This document shows, piece by piece, positions 1 through 12,939 of a stretch of DNA of 64,000 bases (the first letter of the stretch is position 1; every line of letters begins with the position of its first letter). The stretch is from positions 24,299,851 to 24,363,850 of the forward strand of contig CM068320.1 of the NCBI GenBank assembly GCA_034766995.1. Direction: 5' to 3'. The DNA comes from Acanthacorydalis orientalis (taxonomy: Eukaryota; Arthropoda; Insecta; Megaloptera; Corydalidae). Position numbers and translations under genes: made by a program. A model generated the notes under the pieces. That model was not told the DNA's origin, searched no databases, and worked only from the letters and a program-made list of their open reading frames with translations.

Positions 1-413
1 ACTATGTATATTCTTAAAAAAATACAATTCTCTAAATTTTATTTAAATTCTATTTCTATACACAAATAAACTACACCAATTATTTTACAAAGTATCATTT
101 CTACGTTCTATTTCCTCAGTATTATATAGGAAGTTTGTAATAAATTGTAGAAAAAAGAGGAAATAGAGAAAATATATCCCAATTCATATACGATATTATA
201 TTTTTATTTACGTTTTACTATAACCAAATTTATATTATTTTAGTAAAGAAAGAAGGAGTGTAATATATATTTAAAGCGTGTTTTTTTTGCAATTGTTATC
301 GCATTTTTATCATGATATTATTCCAAAATAAGTTAATAAAAAAAAATTGTACTGAAACTTAAAAATGAATAAACACACTAATTGACTAATACTTTAAAAT
401 AATATAGAACAAC

Positions 414-474
<61 letters not shown>

Positions 475-592
475 TATAATGTTAATATAAAATAATCGCA
501 GTAATCAATTTTTATTAATTTGTCTAATCATAAGTATTTTAAAAAGGATTATATATTTCAAGTTAAACTTCTACAAGAAAGTATTAAAAAAA

Positions 593-712
593 ACGCAAAA
601 ATTAAAAAATATTGTTATTTCTTATTTAGTATTCTAGTTCAATTCAATACTAAAATACAATTTATCTATAATACTAAATAAAAATAACATGCTTTTTTAA
701 TTTTTGATATTT
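593..712. mobile_element. Palindromic MITE
   Basis: The left arm (CAAAAATTAAAAAA..TGTTATTTcTTATTTAGTATT) is the reverse complement of the right arm with few mismatches, giving a fold-back element of about 120 bp with arms near 50 bp. Its centre (TTTAGTATTCTAGTTCAATT and following, 621-657) recurs at 54737-54773. Confidence 0.55.
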
Positions 713-767
713 TTTTAATATTTTCATGTGGAAACCTAATTTGTATCACCTATAAACACATACATAA

Positions 768-811
<44 letters not shown>

Positions 812-1954
812 TGCACATATAGCAACGTATTTATGGAAAAAATATCAACAGTTATCCAAATATTATGGACCTAAATTACAAGTGAAAAAATTTAAATGAG
901 AATTTTATTCAAATTAAATAACCATATTCTTATATAAACTAACTATCCAAAGTCATTTATAAATGTAAGAGTCATGAGAAAGTAGCAATGAAATATAAGT
1001 AAACTTGAAAGGTCAATAACATTAAAAGAAATATTTAATTAATAAAAAGTGTCTACACGATTCAAAAATGTGTTTGTGTGTTACGTTTTTTCAAGTCGGT
1101 TTTTTAACGTACTGTTTTTTTACATACATGTTTTTTGTATATACATGAAGTATGTGTATCTATATAAAACAGAAACGTATTGTGTGAATGTGTATATATA
1201 TATATATGCATATTTTGTTTATTTGTCAGATCAGGCTGATAAAATTATTTCAAATGCGAATTCAGATTTTGACACAGTTTTTAATTCATATTTCAATTTT
1301 TAGTGAACTATAACATTATTATTAATTAAATATAATAATCAAACTCTTAATAATAAAATAAAATTCATAAAATATAACTAATTAATCAAAAAGTTCTTCT
1401 TATTCTATCAAATTGTAATCAAATTTTTACTTGCTATTATTTAGTTATAAGGAGTATAAATGATTATTTTATAAATATAAAATAGCGAGAAGAAAAACAG
1501 TACTTAATATAAATAACAATATTTAATAATCATGTATTATTAAATGCTAATATCTAGAAACATTCGAAATTTATTATATCTAAATGACCGGATTCGGGCG
1601 AATGGTATGCAAATTTAAATCACGGCATGGCAGAATGTGCATTCTCACCAAACACGTGTTTACTCGAAATCCTAGTTAATTGGTATCCTCACATTATTCG
1701 AATAAAGTGTATTTAACGATTTATTTTTCCAAATTAATATATCATGACATTTAAGTGGTTAAATATTTAAAAACAGTACATTTAAATTATAAGTTATAAA
1801 AATCAACATAAAAATCGTTATGTGAATTAATTACTTGTTCATATTTGAAGAATACAAAATAGTTTTTTTAATTTGGACCAAAAATAAAATCATTTTTTAA
1901 TAAATTTATTTCGAATAAAAAAACCATGACTAATTTATTTATCTTTAGGTTAAA

Positions 1955-2004
<50 letters not shown>

Positions 2005-2521
2005 CAATATCCAAAAAATTACATTCAGACATAAAATGAAATTTATTAAATCTATAGTAACGGAATATTAAGATTGGAAACCAAAAAAAATATATAATTA
2101 ATATTTTACTATTTACAAATTTTTGAATTTTTAAACAGTAAATAACTAGTTCGCTCACCTACACAATAAATGAAAAAAATTTAAATTATTTACTACAATG
2201 ATTTTTAATTATTTTACTATTATAATAATATTATTAAAGTATTTAAAATATATTTCTCTTAAATTTATAAAAAGTTTCTCTGCAATACTTAACACATTTT
2301 TTTAACAATATGTCTACTTATTGTTCGATCTTCAGCTAAAAAGCTCTATGTCAATGTTGGATATTAGTTTACTATCCTTTGCAAATCATATATGATTTAA
2401 TAAGTGTAAACTGTACTTATTAAAATGCATAATATAATTATATAAAGAAGAAATGTTTATTAATTTTTACATCTTGCACTTCTATACATAATATACACAT
2501 ATGTTGTACATAAGTATACGC

Positions 2522-2524
2522 ACG

Positions 2525-2592
<68 letters not shown>
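2522..2592. repeat. (CA)n(TA)n compound microsatellite
   Basis: CA repeats pass directly into about 45 bases of TA. Confidence 0.95.
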
Positions 2593-2597
<5 letters not shown>

Positions 2598-2812
2598 TAC
2601 TTATATGTATAAACGATATAATCTTTATTTTATTTTTATTTCACTAACATTTATACTACACAAATTACAATGTTTTCAACTAATTATAATATCTTATTAA
2701 TTACCATTACTTTATATCAAACAAAAATCTTAACATTACAATGCCATTAAAAAATAATCGTCCTTTCAATCATTAATTAATTCGTAATTTCTAAAAATAG
2801 TATCATTTAGAC

Positions 2813-4348
2813 AAACGTTTCTCAACCTATGTGTCTCGAGCCAATATTAGGTTATGAAATAGCTGCTGCTACTTTCCGTATAAATAGTTGTATTACTGAA
2901 ATATTTTCTAAGAACTAAAAACAATAAATGCATGTGTTAAATACTGAATATTTTTAACAAATTTTTTCCTTATAATTATTATTGTCACTTAATAATAAAA
3001 ATAAGATTAAAAAATGTGAGTACATGAAATTGATTTTTCTTTTCTAATTTGAGTAAATTTAAAATAGTTATTTAATGCAAGGTGATAATCATAAATACAT
3101 TTAAGTTGCAATGGTTTTCAAAATATTTCCGTGTTTATTCAGATTTATTGTCATATGTGTCGGTAATTATGACAGTGAACTCAATCAAAAAATTGAAAAA
3201 AATGATTTTATGATTTATTTTATATTACGATTATTTATATTTTAATAATCTAGAAGAACTTAGAAAAAAATTTAAAAAATGTACCGTTTAATGACTGCAA
3301 AGTTGGTTGATAAACATAATTCAGTTTTTGTTTATTTTGATAGTGGACTAAGTCACTTACTTTTAGGTAGACTTTGTTTTTCTGGAAAAATGCATGTGCC
3401 CATCTGATTTTTGTATAAAATTATAATACTTTAAAGGTAAATAACCCTTAAGTCAACTTCTTTGTTTAAAGCTCACAAACGAACAATTATATTGCTGTTG
3501 GAAAAAAAATCTCTAGAGAAATAAATTACAAAGAGAACGAAAAATATTAAAGGAGAATCTGTTTATTGGTTGAAAATAAAATAGATCAGATTTCTAAAAA
3601 TGAGCTTTATCAGATGTTTTATAAAACATAGATGATAGAACAGAATTTCAGATTTTAGATCTTCGCCAAAAAAGGAAGGCCGAAAATATACGGAAAAATG
3701 CAATTATTTCCACTTTATGCGAATAGCCAATCACTTATAAAAGAAAAATATAAGGATATAATGAACTGTTACTGTACATTCCGTCAATTTGCCATGAATA
3801 TTTTTGTACTCTCAAAACATTACAAAAAGAATACCGGTATTGAAGAAGAAAAAATCTCTAGTATTATTCTAAATCAATTAACATGATTGTAATTACAAAA
3901 TGTACGTGAATACTATTGTTTATAACTTCTTTTTTTGAATAAAACTGAAATATTTTTGTTATAAATTATTTTTAAGTTGTTTGAATAATTATGAAAACAG
4001 TCTATCGTATGAAGTATTAAAAAACACATATCTTTTCATGATACTCGTGAAATTCATAATGACATAAAAGATTTACATTATAACAGTATGTACTTTGAAA
4101 AATATTTTGTTACATAATGGAATAATATTTTTTATTGCACACAAACGCAAAAGTGTAAATATCTCAATACGAAAAATATATAACTTAGTCCACTGTCATA
4201 ATTACCGGCACATATATAACAAATCAAAATTAAACATCTCTCACTCTAATCTACCAGGTTTTTTTTAAAAAAATTATAGAAATTTGGGTTACGGAACCAT
4301 TACAAACATATATATTGGGTCACGCGGCAAAAAGATTGAGAAACGCTG
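2813..4348. mobile_element. hAT-like non-autonomous element split by a nested Tc1-like element
   Basis: Left end AAACGTTTCTCAAC and right end (reverse complement) CAGCGTTTCTCAATC match the hAT terminus consensus CAGCGTTTCTCAA. Flanking octamers ATTTAGAC (2805-2812) and ATCTAGGC (4349-4356) differ by two transitions, as expected for an aged 8-bp target duplication. No transposase ORF is seen; the element proper is the roughly 340 bp left and 135 bp right of the nested insert. Confidence 0.6.
3156..4212. mobile_element. Tc1/mariner-like element with 26-bp TIRs, nested in a hAT element
   Basis: TIRs TGTGyCGGTAATTATGACAG.. at 3156-3181 and inverted at 4187-4212, flanked by TA on both sides (3154-3155, 4213-4214). 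A second partial copy of the terminal motif (AGTGGACTAAGT, 3344-3355) lies inside the left end, recalling the IR/DR layout of some Tc1 elements. Size 1057 bp. The interior has only broken frames; the open frame at 3698-3886 may be a transposase scrap but shows no catalytic motif. Confidence 0.6.
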
Positions 4349-4356
4349 ATCTAGGC

Positions 4357-4478
4357 AATACTAAAATAGAATTATTAGTTTTTACATAACGATAATTATT
4401 ACTTTTAAAACAAATTGTATATAATTACACATCCAGTACACATTCATTACATAATATTTCACTATTTATCCATTTATT

Positions 4479-4509
<31 letters not shown>

Positions 4510-5470
4510 ATGTTTATTTGCATGAGTATATTTGTAAATTGTATGTCATGCATTTGATTAAAATAAACTTTGATAAATTAAAATTTAAATGTTACTAATT
4601 AAAGGAGCTTTATTTGAAATGATGAAAATTTATGAACTTGCAATATGCAGTAACATTTTATTTGTTTTATTAGTGTTGACAAATAGACCATCCTTCCTTA
4701 ATATAAACTGAATAAAATAGTTTGTTCGTTTATTTTTTTATTTGTTTTTTTCCATTAAAAATTAAAAATAGTAAGATTTTGAATATATGGAATTTTTAAT
4801 CTACTAGTTACTATATTTGTCATTATCTGATTTAATACTATTCTCTTATATTCAACAGTCATAAAATATACTGAAAGTTTTTTACTTAATGAAAGTGTTT
4901 TTTTTTATTTGTTTTTTTCAATAAATATACATATACACATACATACATAGCAAAAGTGTATGGCTGAAATTAATATAATTATAGTTTCTTTTAAAATACT
5001 GTTAATAAAAAATGTTTTCTTATTATTTACATAAAATTCTCATATACTTAAGAATGTTTTGAATAACAATTAAGTATCTCCTTAATATATCAAGTGAATT
5101 ATTAGGTACAATAATCTATAAATTGCTATTAACTCTTATATTTTTTTGATTTTTTTTATGATTTTCTTTTATTTAGAAAACATTATAGAATAGATGTAAC
5201 GAATCAAGTAAATATGCGAAAGTATTTCCTTTTTATTACCTTCATAGAAAAAGTGACATTAGGACAACAATATTAGGATATGTGTTAATTGATATATTTG
5301 AAGCAAATAAGTCAAAAATAAGAAAAATACATGAAAACACAGACTTTTCCTGCATTCTTAAATTTCGTAATTCTAATTTGAAAGAAGTAGTAATCTTAAA
5401 TCGTCATTCAAACTGTCTGCGAGGACATTTTTCATGAATATATTTTTCATTGTAAAGTAACAGGAATGTA
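4357..5470. other. AT-rich intergenic sequence
   Basis: A short (TA)n(GT)n array at 4481-4508; otherwise nothing recognised. Confidence 0.6.
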
Positions 5471-5478
5471 ATTCTTAC

Positions 5479-6190
5479 CGGGACAAAATATAATCAATAA
5501 TAATCCGTGTAGGAGAGTAATGAAAAACACAGAATTTGAATATCTGCGGCAGGACGTATCCATTTGTGGCGCTGTCGGCGATGCGGTCGTTTCATCAACT
5601 ACACATTAACACACTTCACTCAAATGGCGAGATCACGATTTGTCGTTACGTTACAACAACGCCGTTACAACTGATTCACAGCAGCAACAATAACAAGTAC
5701 GAGGACGACTGTGTACGATAATGAAACCGGTTTCTTTCTGTGTCAACAATACACGTTCTGTATGTTACATTACAGAACGTCGGCGCGTTATTCGTTCCGT
5801 TCACAATAAAGTCGGCGGCAAATAAATCAATTATGACATTGAAACAAAAAAGGTGCACTAACGGTGAATGTTTGAACGTGACTGAGAGTAGCTTTCGCCG
5901 TTTCGTGGGCGGGGTTTCCCCGCGGTTCGGAGGCGTTTCCCACGTTCAAAATCTGTCCCCACCAAGCTCGCTCGAATGTAACTTTAGACAGTTTCGCAGC
6001 AATGCCAGTGTGGTGATCGTTAACGTTTAGACAAAGACGGACGTGATGATATAACGGAGACAACGCCACTTGTACACCTGATGTGAGCGACAAGGACGCG
6101 AGGAAATTCGGCGATTTCGCATAACGAAAACGGGGCAACGCAACGACTTGACGGCATGTCGGCATTCAGGAAATATTCTTCATGATTGAT
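5479..6190. promoter_or_regulatory. CpG-rich island, possible promoter or first exon
   Basis: About 700 bp of GC- and CpG-rich sequence in an AT-rich desert, without dinucleotide arrays. Short open frames run on both strands (5536-5721, 5740-6030 plus; 5827-6165 minus) with no recognisable protein. On the minus strand the block ends in a good donor, CCCG|GTAAGA (GT at 5478), which would fit an untranslated first exon of a gene lying to the left. Strand and role are inferred. Confidence 0.35.
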
Positions 6191-6455
6191 TGAGACTTTC
6201 GAAAAGTGTATCATTTGAATTGAGATTGTTTGTTATCTTTATCAGTTTTTGTAGTTTAATCCACTAGGTCATTAAATTTACGATTCAATTACTGCTTGTT
6301 GTTGTTTCGTTTAAAGTAAAAGACATGATTTTGCAAACATACGTGCGCATGTGGGTGAAGGTGTGTGTGTATGTATGTGTGTATGTATAAATATATATGC
6401 ATAAGTACACACACAGACAAACACACCTACATACACCTATAAACGTGTATTTGTA

Positions 6456-6523
6456 ATTGATCATTTACAAGACAATTGAGGACTTATCTAGAATTTTCTA
6501 TCTAAAACATTTATAATTGTGTA

Positions 6524-6556
<33 letters not shown>

Positions 6557-6567
6557 AATAAAATACA

Positions 6568-6603
<36 letters not shown>

Positions 6604-6674
6604 GATTATTTACAAGACAATTGAGGCCTTATCTAAAGTTTTCTATCTAAAACATTTATAATTGTGTATTTTAT
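6456..6674. repeat. Direct repeat of about 75 bp enclosing a hairpin
   Basis: Units 6456-6530 and 6602-6674 (TTTACAAGACAATTGAGG..) differ at a few positions. Between them TATAATTGTGTATTTTATTT (from 6512) pairs with its near reverse complement at 6553-6575 around a TA run. Confidence 0.65.
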
Positions 6675-7468
6675 ATATGTATAAATTATTCTTGTGTGCT
6701 TTATTTAATAAACAGTTATTTTAAAATTTAAACAACTTATTAAACATACGAACAAAAAGTGATATTTTTTTCTAAAAATATCACACAATTATTGAATCGA
6801 TTCGTCTTTGAAAAATTGAAAGATTATTTATATAATGTAAAAATTTTACACACAGAAAACACTACAAATACATATAAAATGCACAGAAAGAGAGAGAGAG
6901 AAATATATATATATATACATATATATGAAACAGAAAACTGAGATTTCATTTAATAAAAAATATTAAGTACATGTAGAAATACTTTTCCTAAACTTATATT
7001 AAAAAGTCAACTTCAAAGTTAAAAAATAATTCAATATAACTATGAATTGAACATGTAACAAATTGTAAATAAAATTCCTATTATGAATAAAATAGTACAT
7101 TATACAATACAATGTAGGATAGAAATATAAGAAAGTTGATTATAAAAAATTTGATAAAAATTTAAAATTTTTAGTAAATTTCTTTTGGAAATATACTATT
7201 CTTCCGTTTAAACTTCTATTGATTCGTATTTGTATTTTTTCTGTACTTTTTGAATTTTTATAATTTTTGAGGATGACTTCATTGAAATGCATATAAGCAA
7301 CAATCAAAATAATTATAATCAGTTAATGAATAATTTTCTTGTGATTTGTAGAAGTCTTACATTTATTAACTAATTAATCAGTTTATTATATATATATAAC
7401 ATATTATATATATATATAACATATGATATATATATAACATATTATATATAACATATAAATTATATATA

Positions 7469-7509
<41 letters not shown>

Positions 7510-8160
7510 CTATTATTAAAACTAAAAAAATTTATCTATTATTGTAATATGTCTAACTAAAAACTAGTTTCCTGCAACTATACTTTTAATATATTCTTTT
7601 TTATTTAAGATTACTATTTACAAAGTATTAAACAGATCATTTCTTGAAAATAATATTTATTTAATTTTAATTAAATTCTCATCTCTTTTTTTAATGACTA
7701 ACGAAACCCATTTAAAAATATTTAATATTTTTCATATAATACATAATTTAGATTAATATTTAATGCACATTTTTATTAACTATTAATATACTAATTAGTA
7801 ATGAAATATAACCGCAATGATCCTAAAATTTAATTAAACGAATCGCCATATCTATAAAAGATATTAAACTAATGGGTTTGTACAAACTATAATCACAAAT
7901 AATTTTAACATGATTTAAATATCTAAAAATAATATTTAATAATATTTAAATACAATTTAATAAGTTTGAGTTCACATCGTTAATAATTTTACAAAACTAA
8001 AATATTAATTTTCGCCTAAACTTTATTGTTAATGGGTTCACTTTAAAAAGAACTTTTATTTGCCTCATATTTTATATATCATGTCAACTACCTAATTGTT
8101 TTTTTTAATATTTTATTAATTATATATTTTGTTTTTACTTACAATTGTACACAAAAACAC

Positions 8161-8225
<65 letters not shown>

Positions 8226-9421
8226 TGAGAGAGAAAGAGAGAAAGAGAAAAAAGTAACTATTAACATTTTTCGAAATTTGTAATGAATATATTATATAGT
8301 AAAAAATTATTAAATTGAATAAATATTTGATTTGCTGGTAAAAAAACTTCTATTTTATTAATAATCACTTAACAATATGCACTGAATAATTTCATGCATA
8401 TTTAAGAGTTGACCATTAAAAATTTTATTGAAATAATATTATATAATTTTTAGCAATCTTTCATTTAATAAAAAATTAAAACATTTTGCAAATATATAAC
8501 ATTACTTAAATATAGTCACTGGTGAGTTTTCAGTTTAAATATAAACTGAATTTCTTATTAAATCACTGTAAAGTGAATAGATTTTAAGAAAAGTAGATCA
8601 TATAATCTATAATAAAAATACGGTTTAATTTCTGAACACATATCTAAATAATTCATTATTTTTAAACATAAAGTTGATTAGAGTTCGTGTTTCTCAAACT
8701 CCAACAAGTATCTGCATAAAACTCATATAAATATACGCAGTATTTTCACGAATGTATTTTCCACTTTTCCACATTATTTTTCTAATCAAGAATGTCGAAT
8801 AATTATTATTGATCGATTTGATTGATACTTACCCGGATTTCGATGGAAATCATCTGAAAGTTTAAAGGTGTTTCTATAAGAAAGTTATATTTTATATTAA
8901 TCATATATTATATATAATTGAGAAAATTTTATTTATTGTCTTAATATATTTCCCAGAAATTATAAAATATTTTCAAAACTAAAAATTGAAATTGTTATTT
9001 TTATACCAAGATTAATAAACTTTTTAACAAAGATGATGTATATGTATATCATTAAAAAATTTTTATATTTCTTACAATATTTGAAAAAAAAATAATTATT
9101 TTATATTTGAACAAATATTTATTTATATACATATTTGAAAAAAAATATTTTTTTATTTACATTACATCAACACCTACTACTATTGAAACATCCTTCATGC
9201 TTCAAAAAAATTAATAAAATTAAATTTATAAATAATAGTATTAACAAATCAAGAATATCTGACATGACCGTTTATGTCAATTTAAATATCAAATGACATT
9301 CATGTTACTTATACACATTACAATACATATTAGACATATCACAATAATAGATAAATAATATCATTTAGTTACTTATGTTAGAACATGTTTAAAAAGTGTA
9401 CATTAAATAATCACAAACAAA
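6675..9421. other. AT-rich intergenic sequence with arrays
   Basis: No gene. Interrupted TA array with TATAACAT units at 7387-7506 and (TA)n(GA)n at 8163-8248. Confidence 0.65.
8163..8248. repeat. (TA)n(GA)n compound microsatellite
   Basis: TA run followed by GA repeats that become interrupted by T and A. Confidence 0.95.
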
Positions 9422-9429
9422 ATCTATAA

Positions 9430-9539
9430 CAACGGTGTGAAAACCGCGGCTCTCAGGACAATATTGAGTTTCATGACTATTTTTCTTAAACTTTTATATT
9501 AATAATCTATAGTAGTATGCTATGTACCAATATTAGAAC

Positions 9540-9588
<49 letters not shown>

Positions 9589-9857
9589 AAGTAATTTTCA
9601 TTATCTTTTCAAACATTCATATGCATTGTGTCCAAACTGCGTAACTGTTTAAACTATCAACTGTAAAAATGAAGAATCAATCAGTCTTCAACGAGTAGAG
9701 ATTAAACATATTCTGTTTTAGTGAGTAGCACTACTAGATAGTTGTATTTTTATAAATATAATTTTAAAATAATTTTTTCTGCGGTTTTTAAACATTCACA
9801 AATGTGTGAAAATTATTATATGTGGCTCTTATTATCGAAGAAGTTGCCCACCTCTTG
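9430..9857. mobile_element. hAT-like MITE with 8-bp target duplication
   Basis: Ends CAACGGTGTGAAAACCGCGG and (reverse complement) CAAGAGGTGGGCAACTT both fit the hAT terminal pattern CAnnGGTGnGCAAACT. Flanking octamers are ATCTATAA (9422-9429) and ATCTATGA (9858-9865), one mismatch. The 428-bp interior lacks coding sequence and has acquired a TA array at 9541-9585. Confidence 0.65.
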
Positions 9858-10029
9858 ATCTATGATCTAATCAATTTCGTAATAATAATGTATAAATAAA
9901 TGCGCAATAATTGAAATGCAGTTGAGTGCAAGGCTAATTGGTAAGGACATGCAGACCGAATTCAGTCCACAGAATCTAGTTCAGTTAAGTATGATACACA
10001 TTAATTCATGCACATATATAATTTACAAA

Positions 10030-10410
10030 TTCAATAAATTATATGAAAAATGAATCGACTGCATTGCATCGCGCACGAAATATCACAGTGCAATTTTAAT
10101 TGAACACGGTATCAGAAAAGTAGGTTTGTAGGCAATTGGATCAAAATGCCTTTCGTTTCGTTTTAAATTTATGGGTACATACGATCACGATAGCACAACG
10201 TGGCCCTTATTGTTCATCAACAAACAGGTGTTCCGTATCGAGTTTCAAGGTGACGGACAAGTAGTAGTCGTGTTCGCCCGACGTTTTCTAAATGAGAATT
10301 CAAATTAAAAAGAACAATGCTTGCTGTCTCGGTTACTTCAGTGACGGCGATATTTTGTGGAAGTGAATGTAGTTTATTTATATTTTCGTCAAAAGTACCG
10401 GTTTACTCAA
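10030..10410. promoter_or_regulatory. CpG-containing, array-free block with a 45-codon ORF
   Basis: About 380 bp of more balanced composition between TA arrays. The plus strand contains ATG at 10171 to TAA at 10308, 45 codons (MGTYDHDSTTWPLLFINKQV...), open further upstream to a TAG. A six-codon ORF (MPFVSF) precedes it in another frame. No homology recognised. It could be an untranslated exon, a regulatory element or a small-peptide gene. Confidence 0.3.
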
Positions 10411-10436
10411 ATTAATCATTGCATTTCTGCTGTAAC

Positions 10437-10499
<63 letters not shown>

Positions 10500-10713
10500 T
10501 ACTAATATGATTTTTTCGAAACAATCTTGACATTTGTATCAGTATTTTTCAATAAGTTATTTGAACGAAACCAAATGACGGTCAACTAACATGTCATGTG
10601 GTTTTTAAAGACAGATTTTATGATATCACTTTTTATCAAAAAATATCTACATGTAATAAACTTGTTTTTAATATAACTAACACGAAGAACACACATACTT
10701 CATACATAATTTG

Positions 10714-10756
<43 letters not shown>

Positions 10757-11499
10757 ATATATGAATCTATAAGAACAAAAATTTGTTAACTCTATTTGAA
10801 GAATTTTTTAATTGAATGACTAAAACGTATCCAATAATTTGTCTAATCGAAGCAAAGTATTCTTTTGAAGTAATAACTCTATAATGAATGTACTCATAAT
10901 GTACTGAAATATCAATTATAATAAATATGTGTTATATTTTTGAACATGCGTATAGATTTAAAGATATATTAAACTAGTAAAAAGTATGAAAGCACTAACG
11001 TTAAAAAATGTCTAAATTCAGAAGTTAATTATTCCATCCACAAGATAATACAATTTTATATAACTGTAAATGAATTCTTATGTATATTTTTCAAATTTTG
11101 ATTCATCAAAAGCCATACACAAAATAAAAAGCGAGTTACAGTCAAGAAATGACATTAAATGGAAAATTTTAAAATATTATTTATTGAAGGCACAGTTATT
11201 TCCCATAATGGAAAATATATACAACAAAAACGGATACAAACTTAAAAGGTATAATTCATTATTAGTATATCATTGCTCAGCTGTTACCAAAAGCAGAATG
11301 ACTACTGCTTCTATAAAAATAATAATTGCCATTATTTAAGAAAAAATGTAATGCTTTTTTTTGTAATATATTACGTTTATATAATTCTGCAAACAAATGT
11401 TTTTGTTATTTTCAAAAATGCTTTTTTTTTTATAAATAATCACTTTTTCAAAATCTGATCTACATTATCAAAGATTTTTATTCCGTTGCTATCAGTTTT

Positions 11500-11501
<2 letters not shown>

Positions 11502-11566
<65 letters not shown>
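11502..11566. repeat. (TA)n microsatellite
   Basis: About 64 bases of pure TA. Confidence 0.95.
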
Positions 11567-11883
11567 TAAATGAATGAAACTAAAATTGGGGACACAGTAA
11601 TTATTGAGCAATTATAATAACGATTGATTGTACTCTGGGAACAAAATATTATACAATTCATAATGAAATATGCACTACACTGATGTAATCAAAGAAGAAA
11701 ATTTATTCGAGTATTTTCCACTATTGTGTGAGATACTCTTTGTTTTATAAGAAATTTAATTTTCTTTGATATTCTTGACATAGTTTACACTCATTTGTTA
11801 TAACGTATACCATGACATTATTATGTCATTTTTTGTAATAAAAGAACAAACTGTATTTAAGCAACAAATATAACAATATCTTT

Positions 11884-11884
11884 G

Positions 11885-11966
<82 letters not shown>
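11884..11966. repeat. (CT)n(TA)n compound microsatellite
   Basis: CT run of about 18 bases then about 64 of TA. Confidence 0.95.
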
Positions 11967-11972
<6 letters not shown>

Positions 11973-12228
11973 CATATGAAAGAAAGGTAAGATTTGTTTG
12001 TATAAGAGAGAGAGATCTCAATGCATATATGATTATTTTTATTAAAAAAATCTACATTAATATTTTTTAATCGAGTTGAGTTAAATTTACGAACCAGAAA
12101 TGTGTTTTATTTTATTTCTATATTTAATTTTTATTGTATTTTGATATTTTACATACTTCTATTAATTTACTTTTTCTTTATATTAATAAAAATTAGTTTA
12201 TACACCCACTCACACATACATGTGCATA

Positions 12229-12287
<59 letters not shown>

Positions 12288-12759
12288 GGATACATTTTTA
12301 TGTTTATTAATTTTATTTCTTTACCAAAAATCGAATCAAACGTTCATATATATAATTCAATAAATAATGTATCAAAACAACCATCCATAAATCAATGTAT
12401 TGAAATAGTATTTTAATTTTTCCAAACGTGTTACAAGATTTTAAAATAGTAAAATATATACCTTTTTAATATTTAATTTTGTTCTATTGTTGTTTGTGTG
12501 ATATTTTTAATGAAAATGACGTCTACGTATTGACTATTTGAACTTAAAGTGATTAGAAACGTCAAGACATGCTTGTCAAGATCGATTATTCAATTACGCT
12601 ATTAGAAACTGGTAACAACACCATTAGCTGATTATATTACAAATAACTATCGCTTCTATTTGACATTGATTTCAGTGTTTCTAAAAGTACTGGATTTGCG
12701 TTGTTTTAAATGTAAAAGTTAACTTACTACTAAATTATTATAACAAGACTTTATGTATT

Positions 12760-12798
<39 letters not shown>

Positions 12799-12886
12799 GT
12801 CATATTATAAAAAAGCATTTTATCAACTTTATTATTTGTTTTTGTACTTTTACTATCATTCAGATCCAATCTTTTTTAATGTTGTC

Positions 12887-12939
<53 letters not shown>

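Larger units (their letters stand above)
1..2812. other. AT-rich intergenic sequence
   Basis: No gene found. Holds TA arrays at 419-478, 772-808, 1959-2001 and (CA)n(TA)n at 2522-2592, plus the MITE at 593-712. At 1607-1658 an octamer ATGCAAAT and a CACGTG E-box lie 46 bp apart in a small CpG-containing patch. Confidence 0.7.

Noticed and set aside
2500..2600. Regular repeats considered as a CRISPR array or satellite
   Set aside because: Dinucleotide microsatellites without unique spacers, in eukaryotic DNA.
5827..6165. 112-codon minus-strand open frame
   Set aside because: Overlaps open frames on both strands in a CpG-rich block where stops are rare; no recognisable domain.
12102..12416. 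104-codon frame rich in Tyr-Ile
   Set aside because: Mostly translation of a TA array; the many similar Ile-Tyr frames in the window are of the same kind.
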